Of a stretch of 64,000 nucleotides of DNA, positions 23,149 through 35,135 are shown one piece after another (the stretch's first letter is position 1; every line of letters starts with the position of its first letter). The stretch spans positions 39,137 to 103,136 of the forward strand of contig CAUDNR010000158.1 of the NCBI GenBank assembly GCA_958430865.1, given 5' to 3'. A program made the position numbers and the translations under genes. This DNA comes from Entrophospora sp. SA101. Taxonomy: Eukaryota > Glomeromycota > Glomeromycetes > Entrophosporales > Entrophosporaceae. The notes under the pieces were generated by a model that saw nothing but the letters and a program-made list of their open reading frames with translations, was not told where the DNA came from and made no database searches.

Positions 23149-23751
23149 ATACTGAAATATTAGTGTTAGGTGTATTGTTGGACCGTTTCCATATACCATT
23201 TTTATATTATGGTTCTGCTGGAATAATAAAAAATGGAGTTAATAAATCTTTTATTATATTCTCAAATTTAATTTTTTATATCAAATGTGCTTTTATATTA
23301 AATCAACTTTATAGCTAGTTACATTCATATATTAAATGTACATATATAAAATTCTATTTAAAATATCTAAATGTAAAGAAGTTTCACCAATATTTGCATT
23401 TTGAGGAATAATTGACTTTAATTTACACTATGGACCTTTTGCTTGTCACCACTGGTGGCATGAAACTTTTATTGAAAATGGTTCAGAATTTTACCCTATT
23501 CGTTTAGGCATGACAATTTTAACTAACTAAACAGTAGAAAATTTTTACTTTGTATTATTTCTACAAAAAAACCAACTTCCAGGATATGTTTGTGAATCAG
23601 AACACAGAAGCTGGTAAAATGTTGTAATGATATAAATCCACCCAATTAGTGAGTGATATGACAAAATAGATAATCATTTTATTTACATTTACATATTAAT
23701 AAATATTGGAGAGATTTTTTTTATCATTTTTTTTTTTGAGAAAAATTAAAA
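23149..23751. other. Intergenic, nothing recognised
   Basis: AT-rich. It ends in a poly-T tract and AAAAATTAAAA just before the start of the next gene, likely its promoter and leader. Confidence 0.5.
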
Positions 23752-25200
23752 ATGGGTAAAAATGAAGAATTACCCATTTTTTCAGAAATTTTATCAAACG
23801 TTAAATCAATTACAACATTATTTGGTTTACCAAATGCATCATCAGCATTTACTCTTCAAATACATCCTTTGAAACTTATAATATCAGAAGGGGAATCATC
23901 ATCATTTAATAGAACAAAAACTGCATCACCATCAACAACATCAAGAACTGCTACAATACAATTTTCTCAAACAATAGAAACATCTGAACAACCTTCAATT
24001 ACGCCTTCAAATGACAGTTTAGATCTTAAACTCAAACTTAGAAGTTATGCTCGTAAAAAACCAGCAAAACAGGCAAAAACAATTGATGTTATGCCACCAT
24101 TATCAGCAAGCGAGTTAAAAAATTTGAAAAATATATTATGTGGTTGTTGTAATGCACAATTCAATAATTTGGATAATGAGAAAGAGAATGACGAGAAAAG
24201 TGTTGATGGTGGTGGATTTATAAAAATTATGGATATGCCATCAGAACATTGGTTGGAATTGGTAGACTGTTGGATGTGTCATCAAGAAGATTATAAACAA
24301 GCTCAATTGGGAGAAATAATTGCCAAAGAAAGATTCTGTTTAGTTGGTAACACGTATTTTTTATTACATCCAACAGATATTAAGAAGGATTTAATTAAAC
24401 TAGTTGACTGTACAAAGGAAATTGATGTAACGTTTTATTTATTATTATTATTATTATTTGAGTTTAAAGAAGATTACCATAGTAAAATTGTTTGTCTATA
24501 ATTGACAATTCTAGAATAATTAATCAAATAGAAATATATGTTATATATATTATATTTACACACGTACTCTTAAGTCAGTATATGATGCTAATATTGTAGC
24601 GTGTAATATTTGAATAGTGTACATTCATTCATTCATTCATTCATTAGTTAATCGTAATGTTTGCCTTTGATTTAGTGGTCAAAAGGACTTTCCAAAAGAT
24701 GGAGACCTATTTGTTGTTCTAGATGTTTAAGTCCTATTGGGGAGGGATTATATTATAATCCAAATAATTTGAAAGATGAAGAAATTTCAGGTGATTAAAA
24801 TTAAAACATTAATTTTTTTAATTCTTCGTAAATTAATTATATAAACATTTTTTTTAAAACAAATAATAATAAAAAGAAACATTGTCAATTCCAACATTGA
24901 TGGCTGTAAGATTCAGCAAATATATGACGACTATTGAATTTATAAATACAGGCAAAGAGTTTAGTTTTCGTCATATTCTTCTTCCACCATCTTCTACATA
25001 AATATTGAAGTTGCAATCATAATTAATATTTTATACCATTATGCTAATTAGACTGACAAGAAAACAATATCCATTCGCCAGTTTTGTAGCATTTGATCTA
25101 TTAGAATCAGTAAAAGCACATGCTACCTATAGATTTATCATTAAAGGAATCGAATCTAGTCAATTATATCTTTTGGTAATCAAATAAAAAATTATTATTA

Positions 25201-25250
<50 letters not shown>

Positions 25251-25965
25251 TATTAAATAATTTTTAAATTTATTAGGTTTGGGTGTTTGATTGGGATACA
25301 AAAATTATAACTAACACATTAACAAATTTCAAAATATGGAAAAAATTTCCAACCAAATTATCAAATGAATGTAATAATCTTTTCAATCAAGATAATAATG
25401 ATTTAGAAAAAATAAGAAATGGTAAGCAAAAATTTTATAGTAATAGAAATTGGGAAAAACAAGCAAAGTGTGATGGAAAGAAGGGATTTTAAGTGTCATC
25501 ATTTTTATTAATTAATATTGACCAACTAATTATCAATAACATTGTTTCTAGTTATAAAGATATTGTATATAGATTGCAGTAGCAGCATTGAAAAAATGGA
25601 CCAAAATCAAATTAAAGATATCAATGATAATTCTTCAACATTTTCAAAGTCACCTTCTTCACCTTCAAGGTTTGCTGTTTCTCAAATTTATTCTCTTAAT
25701 CTTTTTGTTGCTAACTATCATATAAACTAATTTATAATACTTTTTTTTTCCTTTATTGTAAACATATAATTAATAAATAAATTAAATAAATAGTATAGTA
25801 TCTCAGTGGAAAAAAGATAAAACGGTTGAACATTTATTTTATCATGATGACTTTTGTTTAGAATTATTGTTGATATTAAATTCAAGTACTAGTTGTCTGC
25901 CATCAAGTAAAAAATTCATAAACAATTTCTCGATTGGCTTTTTAGATTTACCAATTACAAAATAA
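23752..25965 (+). CDS. UBE3D-like E3 ligase (HECT-like E2-binding protein)
   Basis: Seven exons reconstructed in phase: 23752-24426, 24676-24790, 24877-24958, 25052-25175, 25277-25421, 25552-25669, 25794-25965; 476 residues. Signature blocks: CGCCNAQF, then MPSEHWLELVDCWMCHQEDY (conserved Pro-Ser-x-x-W...W-x-CH), FCLVGNTYFLLHP, WRPICCSRC (second Cys pair), VWVFDWD, and a C-terminal LELLLILNSSTSCLPSS block. These match the UBE3D/E2-binding family, which contains no classical HECT or RING domain and binds ubiquitin-conjugating enzymes. The third and fourth junctions (GTTTAG donor at 24959) are the least certain. An ATT microsatellite sits in the fourth intron. Confidence 0.85.
25204..25250. repeat. 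ATT microsatellite in an intron
   Basis: About fifteen consecutive TTA/ATT units inside the fourth intron of the UBE3D-like gene. Confidence 0.95.
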
Positions 25966-26349
25966 TAATATTATTATTATTAAAAAATTTTTTTGCCCAC
26001 ATAATTATCATAATCATCATTTTTGTTACGTTTACCTATGTTTGGTTGACCATGACCAATGTCTTGGATATGGTATTTATAGTAATAATGCCAATATAAT
26101 AAATTATTTGCATAATAGTAATATAAAAAAATGTGAATTTGTTTGTGATTGATTAGCTGAAGCTAGAAATCAAAAAACTTTTTATTGAAATTAATTGTCA
26201 AGCCATGTCATTTCTGGTAAGTGTAATAACATTGGCTGTCAAATAATAATTTTTTAAAAATAATATGGAAATGCTATGTCACCTGACAAATCTTCAAATC
26301 CTAAAATGGGGCATGCTTGCAACAAAACCAGACAAGGTGAACATTGGTA
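25966..26349. other. Intergenic with a possible transposon end
   Basis: Holds GGGGCATGCTTGCAACAAAA at 26309, followed by CCAGACAAGGTGAACATTGG. The opposite strand of 61715-61771 carries almost the same words. These may be ends of one repeat family; the element bodies were not delimited. Confidence 0.45.
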
Positions 26350-26700
26350 TTACCAAGGATTTCAGGGATCAATATCATTTTTTAACATCACAATTATATT
26401 ATCATGTAATGTGATCATGATATTTGTCTAGACAAAAATAGTTAATGTGGAACTCATTTACATAAGGCCTACTATGGAACCCAAGAATTACAGCACCATT
26501 AGAAGTATTTTGAAAAAGGAACAAGGTGAGAAAATTGCTCCTTACATTTTTAAATTAGCAGATACCAAATCTTTGTAAACATATTTAGACAAAGAAAGGA
26601 TTACCTATGAAATTTATCAAGAGAAAAGAGTTTTCAAAAGAGTATTAGAGAATTCTAGTAAAGAATCAAGAAAAAAAAGAAAACTGGCAGAATAACTTGA
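26350..26700 (+). repeat. Dispersed repeat, copy 2 (MEPKNYS-type fragment)
   Basis: Better-preserved copy of 8940-9310. The frame from 26474 reads MEPKNYSTIRSILKKEQGEK, then IAPYIFKLADTKSL, a TAA, and TYLDKERITYEIYQEKRVF with a basic end (KKRKLAE) and TAA. Small, charged, probably helical; family unknown. It converges on the coiled-coil fragment at 26700-27040, just as copy 1 converges on the cassette at 9.3 kb. Confidence 0.7.
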
Positions 26701-27040
26701 TAAAACAAATAATTACTTTTTTTTCAACTTTGTTAATTTTTAATTTTCAATCAAGGTCATTTTTAGTTTCTTTAACTTCAATTTGAGCAATTAATTGACC
26801 ATTTTGTGTTGTAATTGAGTCAATTGAGTTTTTAACTTATTGATCTCTTTTATTAATTCTTGTGGAGTTAATTCTTTTAGTTTGTTTATTTTCTTTATCT
26901 AATTGCCTAATTCGATCTAATAATTCCTGTTTCTGTCTTTTATGCCAATCTTCAGCCACTTCTAAGGCTTTCAAGTGTGTATTTACTTCCTCTTCTAACT
27001 GTCTTTCCTTTCCTTGCAAGCCATTTACAGTCAACCCCTC
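26700..27040 (-). pseudogene. Coiled-coil remnant
   Basis: Starts TVNGLQGKERQLEEEV and goes on with LKALEVAEDWHKRQKQELLD and KELTPQELIKEINKLKTQL in shifted frames; at least two frame changes. Glu/Lys/Gln heptads throughout. Similar in type to the coiled-coil part of 9787-10595 (both have an EAEKAL/KALEVAED-like stretch with Trp). Here the clear Trp is TGG. One TGA occurs late, in DLD-TGA-KLKI. Confidence 0.5.
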
Positions 27041-28093
27041 CTAAATGCACACCCTCTCTAAATGCATGCTTTCACTCATTCCCAAGCTCAGGACTTAAGA
27101 GATAAAGTGCACCCCTCCATACCTGCACTGCACAGTCTTTTTTCATTCCCAACTATATAAAACCACCTCCCTAAATGCACGCCCGTGACTTTCACGTGAT
27201 TTTATGCATGTTAATCGTGTAACCTACAAAATTTTATAAATTTGGCAGACTTAATTCCCAAAATCTCAATTTTTAATTTGTCTCTTATATGTTTTTCATA
27301 TGACTAAATGAATTGCATCAAAAAATCACCTAATTGAGTCAATTGTAAGCACGTTAGTTGAGGTTGGCTCTCTTAATAATGGTGAAATAGTTTTTCATAA
27401 ATGCTGAAATTAATTTTATTAGTTGCCAAATTAACAAGTTTGGAAATTGACCATACAATGAACAAGCAAAATCAGTTAATTCTTTTGAAAAATATATTAA
27501 CTTAAAAAAAATAAATACAATGGAACAAATTACAATAGATAGATTCATGTCTTGAATTTTTTTTTGTAGTTTAAAAATTTTTAATTAGTGTCACATGAGT
27601 CACCAATATGTGCAGCCAATAAAATGCTTTAACTCTATACCCAAATGATCAAAAATCTGTAAATATTCATAATAATGTAATATTTGGACATTTATTTCTA
27701 CTTATACTTGCAATTGGACATACCAAACAAAATTTTACATCTATGAATATAAAGGCAAACTTTGACTTTGAAGATCAGATTATTTTTGATATTATTAACA
27801 ACCTGCCTTAAAAATTTGCTTAAAGCAGATACATTTGATAAAGGAGTTATATCTCAAATTTGGTGGTGGTTGCTACACAGCAAAGGTATCAAACAAGGGT
27901 GTGAAGACATTCAATTATAAAATTTTACTATGTAAATTCGAATTTTACTATAATGCAGATCATCCAAATTTTACTATTTTTACAATGAATGTCATGCAAC
28001 TGATAACATTAAACTGTTAACAATTCGGGTTGTAACACTAATACTAAGAAAAATACATGATTATGTTTATTTAAGATAGTAATAGAAAAACAA
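27040..28093. other. Intergenic with CTAAATGCAC motifs
   Basis: A GC-richer island at 27030-27200 carries the words CCTAAATGCAC or CTAAATGCATG at about 27040, 27057 and 27171. It may be a small repeat, but no clear ends are visible. Nothing else was recognised. Confidence 0.45.
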
Positions 28094-31000
28094 TTATTTT
28101 TTTGAATTTTTAATCTCGGCCAATAATGTTTGCAACATCTGTTCATTGTTATGATTTAATTTGTTTTCAATTTCCTTGAGGAAATCATCTTTAAGGTTTT
28201 TGTGTTCCATAGCCAAAGTTTGCAACATCTCATTATTATGATTTATTTTGTTTTCAATTTCCCTTTCTGGCTTGGGCATATCTGTAATTTTTCTAAGTTT
28301 CTCAGAAATAAATGGAAGAAATTCTGGATCTTCTTGACTACTATCAATTTCTCTAATTCTTCTTCGAACATCTTCAACTGACACATGATAAGATCTATCA
28401 AATTATCAAATTAAATTATTTATCAAAAAAAAAAAAAAAAATAAGCATAATTACAATAAATCAGGAAACCATTCTCTCCAACGACGTTGATTAGGAAGTA
28501 AATAAAATAATTCAATCCCTTTTATGATTTTTGCCTTTTGAGCTAAAAATGCTTCATCTATGTTATATTTTTCAATTTGATTGCTAAGATGACCAATGAA
28601 TAAATTCATTAAATATATTACAACAACAAATGAAAATGCAACAAATAATATTGCAAGATATGGTTCATCTTGTAATTGCCAAGATCCAAATGCTCCACTA
28701 TCACCTATTAAAATCAAATGATTATTATTAAGTATAATTATTATTTTACTATTTTTAAAATCATATAAAATTTTACCTGCAAGGAAATTATACATTGTTA
28801 GCATTGAGGAACCAAAATATGCAAACATATTTGTGTTGCTGTCAGGTTGTTGTACAATAACTGAATTCTGATTATATGAGTTGTCACTTGTAAAGTATGT
28901 AAAATATTTAGAAGTAAGATTCCAAGGATTGTTGGGATCATTACCTTTGAAATCAGGGTTGTCTAGTGTATAATCTTCCTGAATTGGTTTCAATAAAATG
29001 TAAAATGCATGTGAAAAGCTTAAAACAATTAAAAATAGAATCATTAAAAATGAGAAAACATTTCTATCAACTCCTAAAATGATTGCAAAATATCTTCCAA
29101 AGTATGTAAATGCTCTTAAAAACAGCATAAATTTCAAATCTAATAACAAATTGGATAATGAAATCAACTCAGTAGCTGGTGAACCATGATGATACAACCA
29201 TAGAATTGAAGTGATGACTGGTAAGAAATATGCCCCAATGTCTATCAAATAAAATAATAAATTATCAATTTTAATTAATTAGCTAATAATAGAAATTAAT
29301 AATAATGACATACCAAAATAATTCCAAAAGTCCTTGACATATTTCATTGGGTTCCAAATAAATTGTCTTGCTTCAAAATTAAGATGAAACAACCCAAGGA
29401 TGATTGTAATACTCAGTAATAAATTTCTATTTTCATCAGATAATTGATCTGGTGAAGTAGATGTTGCAACTGAAAAGCATAATAAAAATGCTGTATAAAT
29501 AATCCAAATCCCACAGTAATATGTGAATCCAAAATTATCCCACTTAGAATTCAAGAATACTTGACCAATCCAATGTTTGTACAATTCTAAAGTATCTAAT
29601 TCAATAAATTTACTATTTGCTGGCTTATATAATAATTCTTTCCAAAATGAATATTTACTGTTGTAAGTAACCAACCCAGGATATGGAATTGCCAATTTTA
29701 CACATGGTTTTCTAGATTTGTTATTTAATCTATATAATATTATAATTCTTCTAATATAATCCCAGAAACCTTTTTTTTTATAAACTGTTCCCTTAATATT
29801 TATAGCATTATAAAAAGTTCCATTATCTTTAAAACTACTCACAAATGAAAATAATATCATTGAGGTCTGATTAAAGAATTTTGATATTAAAGTATAATGG
29901 CTTTTTCTAATGTTGGTAATTTTAGTATAATTATATTTAATAAACTAATATTTAAATCAGTATCTTTTATAAAATGACCAAGACAATAATCAAATACTTT
30001 TTCTACTAGAATACTATTATTTTTATCTAATGCTATCTTTAATATTTTCTTTCCAAATTTGTTGAAATAATAAAACTCATTAAGCATACTTTCCAACATT
30101 TCTTTATAAGGTTGTCTAAAAATTTGATGTTTATCAATATATGAATCATTAATATGTCTAATAATACTATTGAAATCAAATAAACAATCTTCAGTATTGA
30201 TATTCTTAATAGCTGATGTAATATTCTCTTTATCTATAATAAATTTTGTGAATATTTTGGAATCTTTGTTGCTAACTGATAAAATGTGTATATGGTGATA
30301 TGTATATAAAATTAAATCATCATTATTTAATACTTTACAACACTTAAATTCTTCATAATATTCAAGATCATATTCATCAATTGTTGATGACTCTTCTTTC
30401 ATTCCATCATTAATTTTTTGTGCTTTTATATTAATATTTTCAAATTCATTATCATATTCTATTAACCATTTAATTGATTTTCCAGCTTCTCTGGTAAATT
30501 TTGCTGGTCTTTCATAAAACCTTTCCAATATTTCTTGTATTGCATGTAAATAATAATTGCTCTTTAAAGGTATTTTTTGTTGAATACCATCTAATTTTTC
30601 TTTGTTGATTATTTCTTTAATGTAGAATTGATTGTCTATAACTTTGGCTATTTTACCATGTGGTAAAATTGATTCAAATGAATTCATTTTTTCATGTTCA
30701 TTTGTAAAATACTCTGTAATATCCATAAAATCACCAAGATTATAAGGATCCATTAATTTGTATTTATAATTTATAATTTCTTTGTTTTTATCATAATATA
30801 TTATTAATAAATATTCTAATTGATCTGTTGGATAGATAAAATCATATTTTTCCATACCAATATTATTTTCCAATTGGGCTACAAAATAGAAAATATATTC
30901 ATTAAATTATAAATTAGTATAACATGCAAATAATAAGAATATATAAATACTTACTTGCAGAAATAATAATATTATTTTTTAATGAATATACAACCAATGT

Positions 31001-31947
31001 TGATTGATACTTATAATATACTGCCATTATTGTTTTATCTTTATTAAATATAATATCAGTATCTTGTTCATATACTAAATAATAATTATCTTGATATGAC
31101 ATTGCTACACCCTTCCATTGTGATATAAATAAATACTCAGAACCAATTAGAAAATTGCCAGAGTTTACAAATATCCCAAGATAACGATAATTATAATGAT
31201 AATTATAAAAATATGTTGATTTATGAACCAATTTATCATTTGCATCATTGTCATCATCACTCACATATGAAAAATTGTATAAATTGCAAGGATCATTACC
31301 ATACTCCTCCTTCTTAATCATTAATAAATCATTATTTGTAATAAAATATCCATCATTAATTATAAAGTTAATGTATTTTTTTTTTGTAAAGTCAAGGAAT
31401 TCTAAAAAGTTAATTTAAATGATTTAAATATTTATTATTTAGTTGTTATAATAATAAAATACATATATCAATTAATTAATAATTGCTTACTATAATATCC
31501 TCTATTATTTAAAATTATATATTTGTCATCAGAAACATCTTCTATAGAAAGATCAAAATAATCATTTTTTTTAAAATCATCTTTAGAATATTTAAAGCAA
31601 TTATCTTTATCTGGCTGGATAGTTCCATTGTCATCAATGATCCATTCAACAATAGATGAATCGTCTCTACTATGAGTTACTAAAAACTTTAAATTAGGAC
31701 TATATTTTATTTTAGCAATAATATGTGGATCATTTTGTTGTTGAATAGCATCATCATTTATATCATTTGTATTTAAATTATAATTATCATCTTTTGTAAT
31801 TGATATTTTATCTTTTTCTGTATTTAAATTATAATTATCATCTTTTGTAATTGATATTTTATCTTTTTCTGTATTCAATACTGTTACTACTTCTATAATA
31901 TCAATATTCTTTTCATCATATGAGTTAAAATTATGATTTCCTTCCAT
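28094..31947 (-). CDS. Ion-transport-domain membrane protein (TRP/polycystin-like)
   Basis: Six exons on the minus strand: 31947-31491, 31401-30955, 30878-29314, 29241-28777, 28704-28455, 28394-28094. The N-terminal half resembles a degenerate WD/beta-propeller region (LKFLVTHSRDDSSIVEWIID; NNIIISA). Then come about six hydrophobic segments, among them IIYTAFLLCFSVATS, LLLSITIILGLFHLNF, FLRAFTYFGRYFAIILG (S4-like, basic), FLMILFLIVLSFSHAFYILL and FSFVVVIYLMNLFIGHLSNQ (pore-lining S6), and a charged coiled-coil tail. Tail blocks REIENKINHNNEMLQTL and KEIENKLNHNNEQMLQTL are an internal repeat. The third exon needs one frame correction at an AAAAA run near 29907. Such proteins form a multigene family in Rhizophagus; the ion carried is unknown. 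Confidence 0.8.
31770..31871 (-). repeat. 51-bp coding tandem duplication
   Basis: Two perfect 51-bp units near the N-terminus of the ion-transport protein, each coding NTEKDKISITKDDNYNL. In-frame (17 codons); perfect identity implies a recent duplication. Confidence 0.95.
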
Positions 31948-32885
31948 TTTTTTAATAAATAAAAACTTTTTCAATGTACATATGAAAAAATTTGTAAATG
32001 ATAAATTTTTTTTTTTTAAAAAAAATTTATTTTTCGATAAAAAAAAAAGATTTCGTATGTATGTTTATATTCGCCCATTCAGATTATTAAAAAATGCAGT
32101 CACCTTAATGGCATACACTTTATAAATAGATGAAAAAAAAAGTATATCCCGAATTCGTCTTTTTAGAAAAGTCATCATGGAGTACATCTACATATGTGTT
32201 AATATAGTATAATAGATGAAAAAAAAAGTATTGTCCGAATTTATTAGAGCACCTCTATATAGAAAAAGTATATCCCAAATTCGTTCATCTATGATTTGAT
32301 TAGAGTGCCTTTATATAGTGATCTGTACCGATTTCAGTAATGACTTTTTACAATGATTCGTTGATTTACCTTTTTTATAACAAATATTGAAATTAGCCAA
32401 TAAATTATTTTTTCACAATTAATATTGAAAAATTAATGAAGAATTAATTTTAAAAGGAACTGTACCAAGTTGATGGATATAAAAAAGTGATTTTTGAGGG
32501 GTGACCAAGAAAAGGTTTCAGATCAGTAATATCATACAGACTGAGGGTGGTTGTAAATATGTGTGTATTAATAGCAATATTAACAACTAAAACTACTCGA
32601 GATTTGATTTAATTTTTTTATAATGTTAAATTTTTCTCATTTGCTTTTTAGTTGGCATTAATATAATTGATAATGTGAGCGTGCGATCTGAGTTTGGTTA
32701 ATTAATGTGATTCACTTATACTAGTAACCCACCAGCTCTTCTAATGACTCTAATTATATTGTTCGGACCCCTAGTTCCAAGATAATCGGAGATTCCCGCA
32801 CTATATTGTTCTTCAAACCAACGGCACTATCTCAAAATTAATGGATTATTGCTAGTATAAGGTATTCATAACGTTATGATCATAC
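31948..32885. other. Intergenic with a short dispersed motif
   Basis: Three loose copies of AAAAAGTATATCCCGAATTCG-type sequence occur at about 32132-32158, 32220-32245 and 32262-32285, two of them led by ATAGATGAAAAAAAAAGTAT. No gene seen. Confidence 0.55.
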
Positions 32886-33056
32886 TAAGGTTGCTTGCAG
32901 AAACCTCTTAGCGATTGTCGAAACTTTAATGAACAATTAGTATATACCTTGTCAAAACTCTGACAATTGACAAAACTCCCCAACGCGAAACTCTAATAAA
33001 CAATTAATGTGTAACATTCCGAAACTCTGTCGAATTGAGTTTCGTCCACAACCTTA
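32886..33056. mobile_element. MITE with perfect 8-bp target duplication
   Basis: 171-bp element from TAAGGTTGCTTGCAG to its inverted end GTCCACAACCTTA. Both sides carry GATCATAC (32878-32885 and 33057-33064). An 8-bp duplication indicates mobilisation by a hAT-type transposase. Inside are several GAAACTxTAATxAACAATTA repeats. A partial relative lies at 15001-15050. Confidence 0.88.
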
Positions 33057-33552
33057 GATCATACCATACTGGATTTTGAGGTTCAAACAAAATCGACGCA
33101 TATGTTCAAAGTACATTTTTTGAGAACCTAGTGTTTTGATAATTTTATTAATTGTGTTATACATGACATTTTATATAGCAATTCAATATTTAGAGTAACG
33201 TTGGATATTTACCATGGTGATTATTCTCAATTCTTTTTTATCATGATGATAAGACAAAGGGTTCCGAATCTAAATCATTTTTTTGGTGACATCATTCACT
33301 ATACTGATATATATAAAATCAATATGGTTGGTTTAATTGGTCAACTTCAATTTCGTCAATTTCGTCACATTTCGTTAAATGCGACGAAATTAACAACGGT
33401 TTGACGAAATAATTCCCCGCCCTGAAAAGTATTTCGCAAACCATTCTTGGTGGATATGTTCTCGTAAATAAATTCCAAGTCATGTGTCCACTAATTTATC
33501 AAAAAAAAAAATTAATTTTTTAAACTTTTTTTTTTTAATTCTTAAAAAAAAA

Positions 33553-33830
33553 ATGACAACTATCGAGAAAATAGAGCAAGAATTAAACAAAGGGGTAAAG
33601 ATTATAAAGAGGCGAAGGAGAATTTGAAAGAGTGGGAAGAGGAGTGGGAAAGGGGTTGAAGGAATTGAAGAAAGGGGCGGTGGAAAATTATACTGGTGAG
33701 AAGGATGAGTTGAATGAAGAAAAAGAAAAATTGATGAAGGATAAAAGATGAGAGATGGGAGCAGGCGAAGAGATTTCAAGATGCATTAATAGAATTTGGT
33801 GGAGAGAAAAGTAATGAACAAATTGCATAA
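33553..33830 (+). pseudogene. Coiled-coil gene remnant ending EQIA
   Basis: ATG at 33553 (MTTIEKIEQELNKG), then frame changes through DYKEAKENLKEWEEEWE, GLKELKKGAVENYTGEKDEL and ERWEQAKRFQDALIEFGGEK to SNEQIA and TAA. The same ending (GGEGNEQIA) closes 58815-59114. At least three frame shifts. Downstream at about 33989 lies an exon-like KRKLEDSDEENEG, so the intact gene probably had a second exon with a basic/acidic tail. Confidence 0.65.
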
Positions 33831-34194
33831 AAAAATATACAAAAAATTATTTTCCATTTCGTTTATATATTGTTCTTATAGCATAATATAGCTTTTTACT
33901 CATTCATCATTAACCAAATTAATCTTTTTCTCTATTTTTTTATGAATTTTTAACAATGCGAATTAACTTGTTCTTTTATTCAATCAGAAAAAGAAAACTA
34001 GAGGATTCAGATGAGGAAAATGAAGGTTTAAACAAAAAAAGATAGAAACTAATAGGTACATGTACCTATTACATTGCATGGGAAATACATTCTTGCAATT
34101 TATGATGAATGCCACATAATCTTCTAGCTATTATGCATTATATTAATATTTTCTTGTTATTTTCATACAAAACTGAAAGATCTTAGGAATCTGG

Positions 34195-34310
34195 TTTGAT
34201 TCAAATCAATTTGAATCAAGTCATGAATCAAATCGAATTGACTACAGATCAAATTGAATTGAATTGAATCACTCTCAAATTCGATTCAATTCAATTCGTT
34301 CAGGGCCATA
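34195..34310. repeat. ATTGAATC-rich degenerate repeat
   Basis: Overlapping direct and inverted copies of GATTCAATTTGAATC-like words. It abuts the left edge of the TGA-containing fragment at 34306. Confidence 0.75.
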
Positions 34311-34487
34311 TGTATCACCAATGACCAGGAGAATAACTGTCTTCACTAGGTTGACCTGTCACATGTCAAATTTCTAGTTTTAGTTCTTCCTCTTTATTGA
34401 CTAATTGCTTTTTCAATGTTCAATTTCATTTAATAATTCTTTATTTGATTGTTGTTGTTCATCTATAATGTTTACCATGATTTTTGT
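34306..34487 (-). pseudogene. Second WHVTGQ coiled-coil fragment, TGA as Trp
   Basis: Starts MVNIIDEQQQSNKELLNEIE, changes frame once, and continues LKKQLVNKEEELKLEI-Trp-HVTGQ and YSPGH-Trp-Trp-Y. Two TGA codons (34366-34368; 34315-34317) fall at Trp sites homologous to those of the protein at 9787-10595. At the Trp-Trp pair the order here is TGG-TGA, while the other copy has TGA-TGG. The fragment is cut off on its 3' side by the ATTGAATC repeat. Confidence 0.65.
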
Positions 34488-35135
34488 TAATTATATTCTT
34501 CAATTTTTAATAAATACTTAAATATCTTTCTTTTTATAAAAGCATTATTAAGTATATGAAATATTCATTAGGCTGCGCCTCAAAATAAAGCTAGTCTAGT
34601 TTTAGACATTATTTGGAGTTAATTTTTAAATTTGATTAGCGTGCATAGATTCCGCCGATTGAATTCGAACGTCATTATTATTTCTAGATTTGGTTAGCAA
34701 AATTCTGCACCCATTTATTTTAACCAAATATGAATTCGATCGATTAATATGATATACAGTCATATATACCTCTTTTATATAAACAAGGGGGATATAAAAA
34801 GAAGTACGACTGTAATGGGATTCATAAAACGTATATAATTAATATATACAGTCAGAACTCGTTAAACCGAGTCAATAGATAAATTTAATAGGTAAATAAT
34901 AAAGCAACATCGGTTTATCGTGTATATTCGCTTATCAAAGCATGAACACATGATTTCTGTCGACGCTTTCGAACATTCGTAATACATGCGAGCATTCGTA
35001 ACTCGATATACGTAACCAAATACCAATTACGTGTTATTAATTTCCTTATTATTAATTATATAGATCTGTGACTATCAGTCAAAATTGTATAAAAATTATT
35101 AGATTATTTTTCACAAAAAAAATTTTACCATTAAA
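34488..35135. other. Upstream region of the Blm10 gene
   Basis: No gene seen. AT-rich with one GC-richer patch around 34910-35040 (several CGAAC/CGTAA words). Probable promoter and leader of the gene starting at 35136. Confidence 0.5.
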
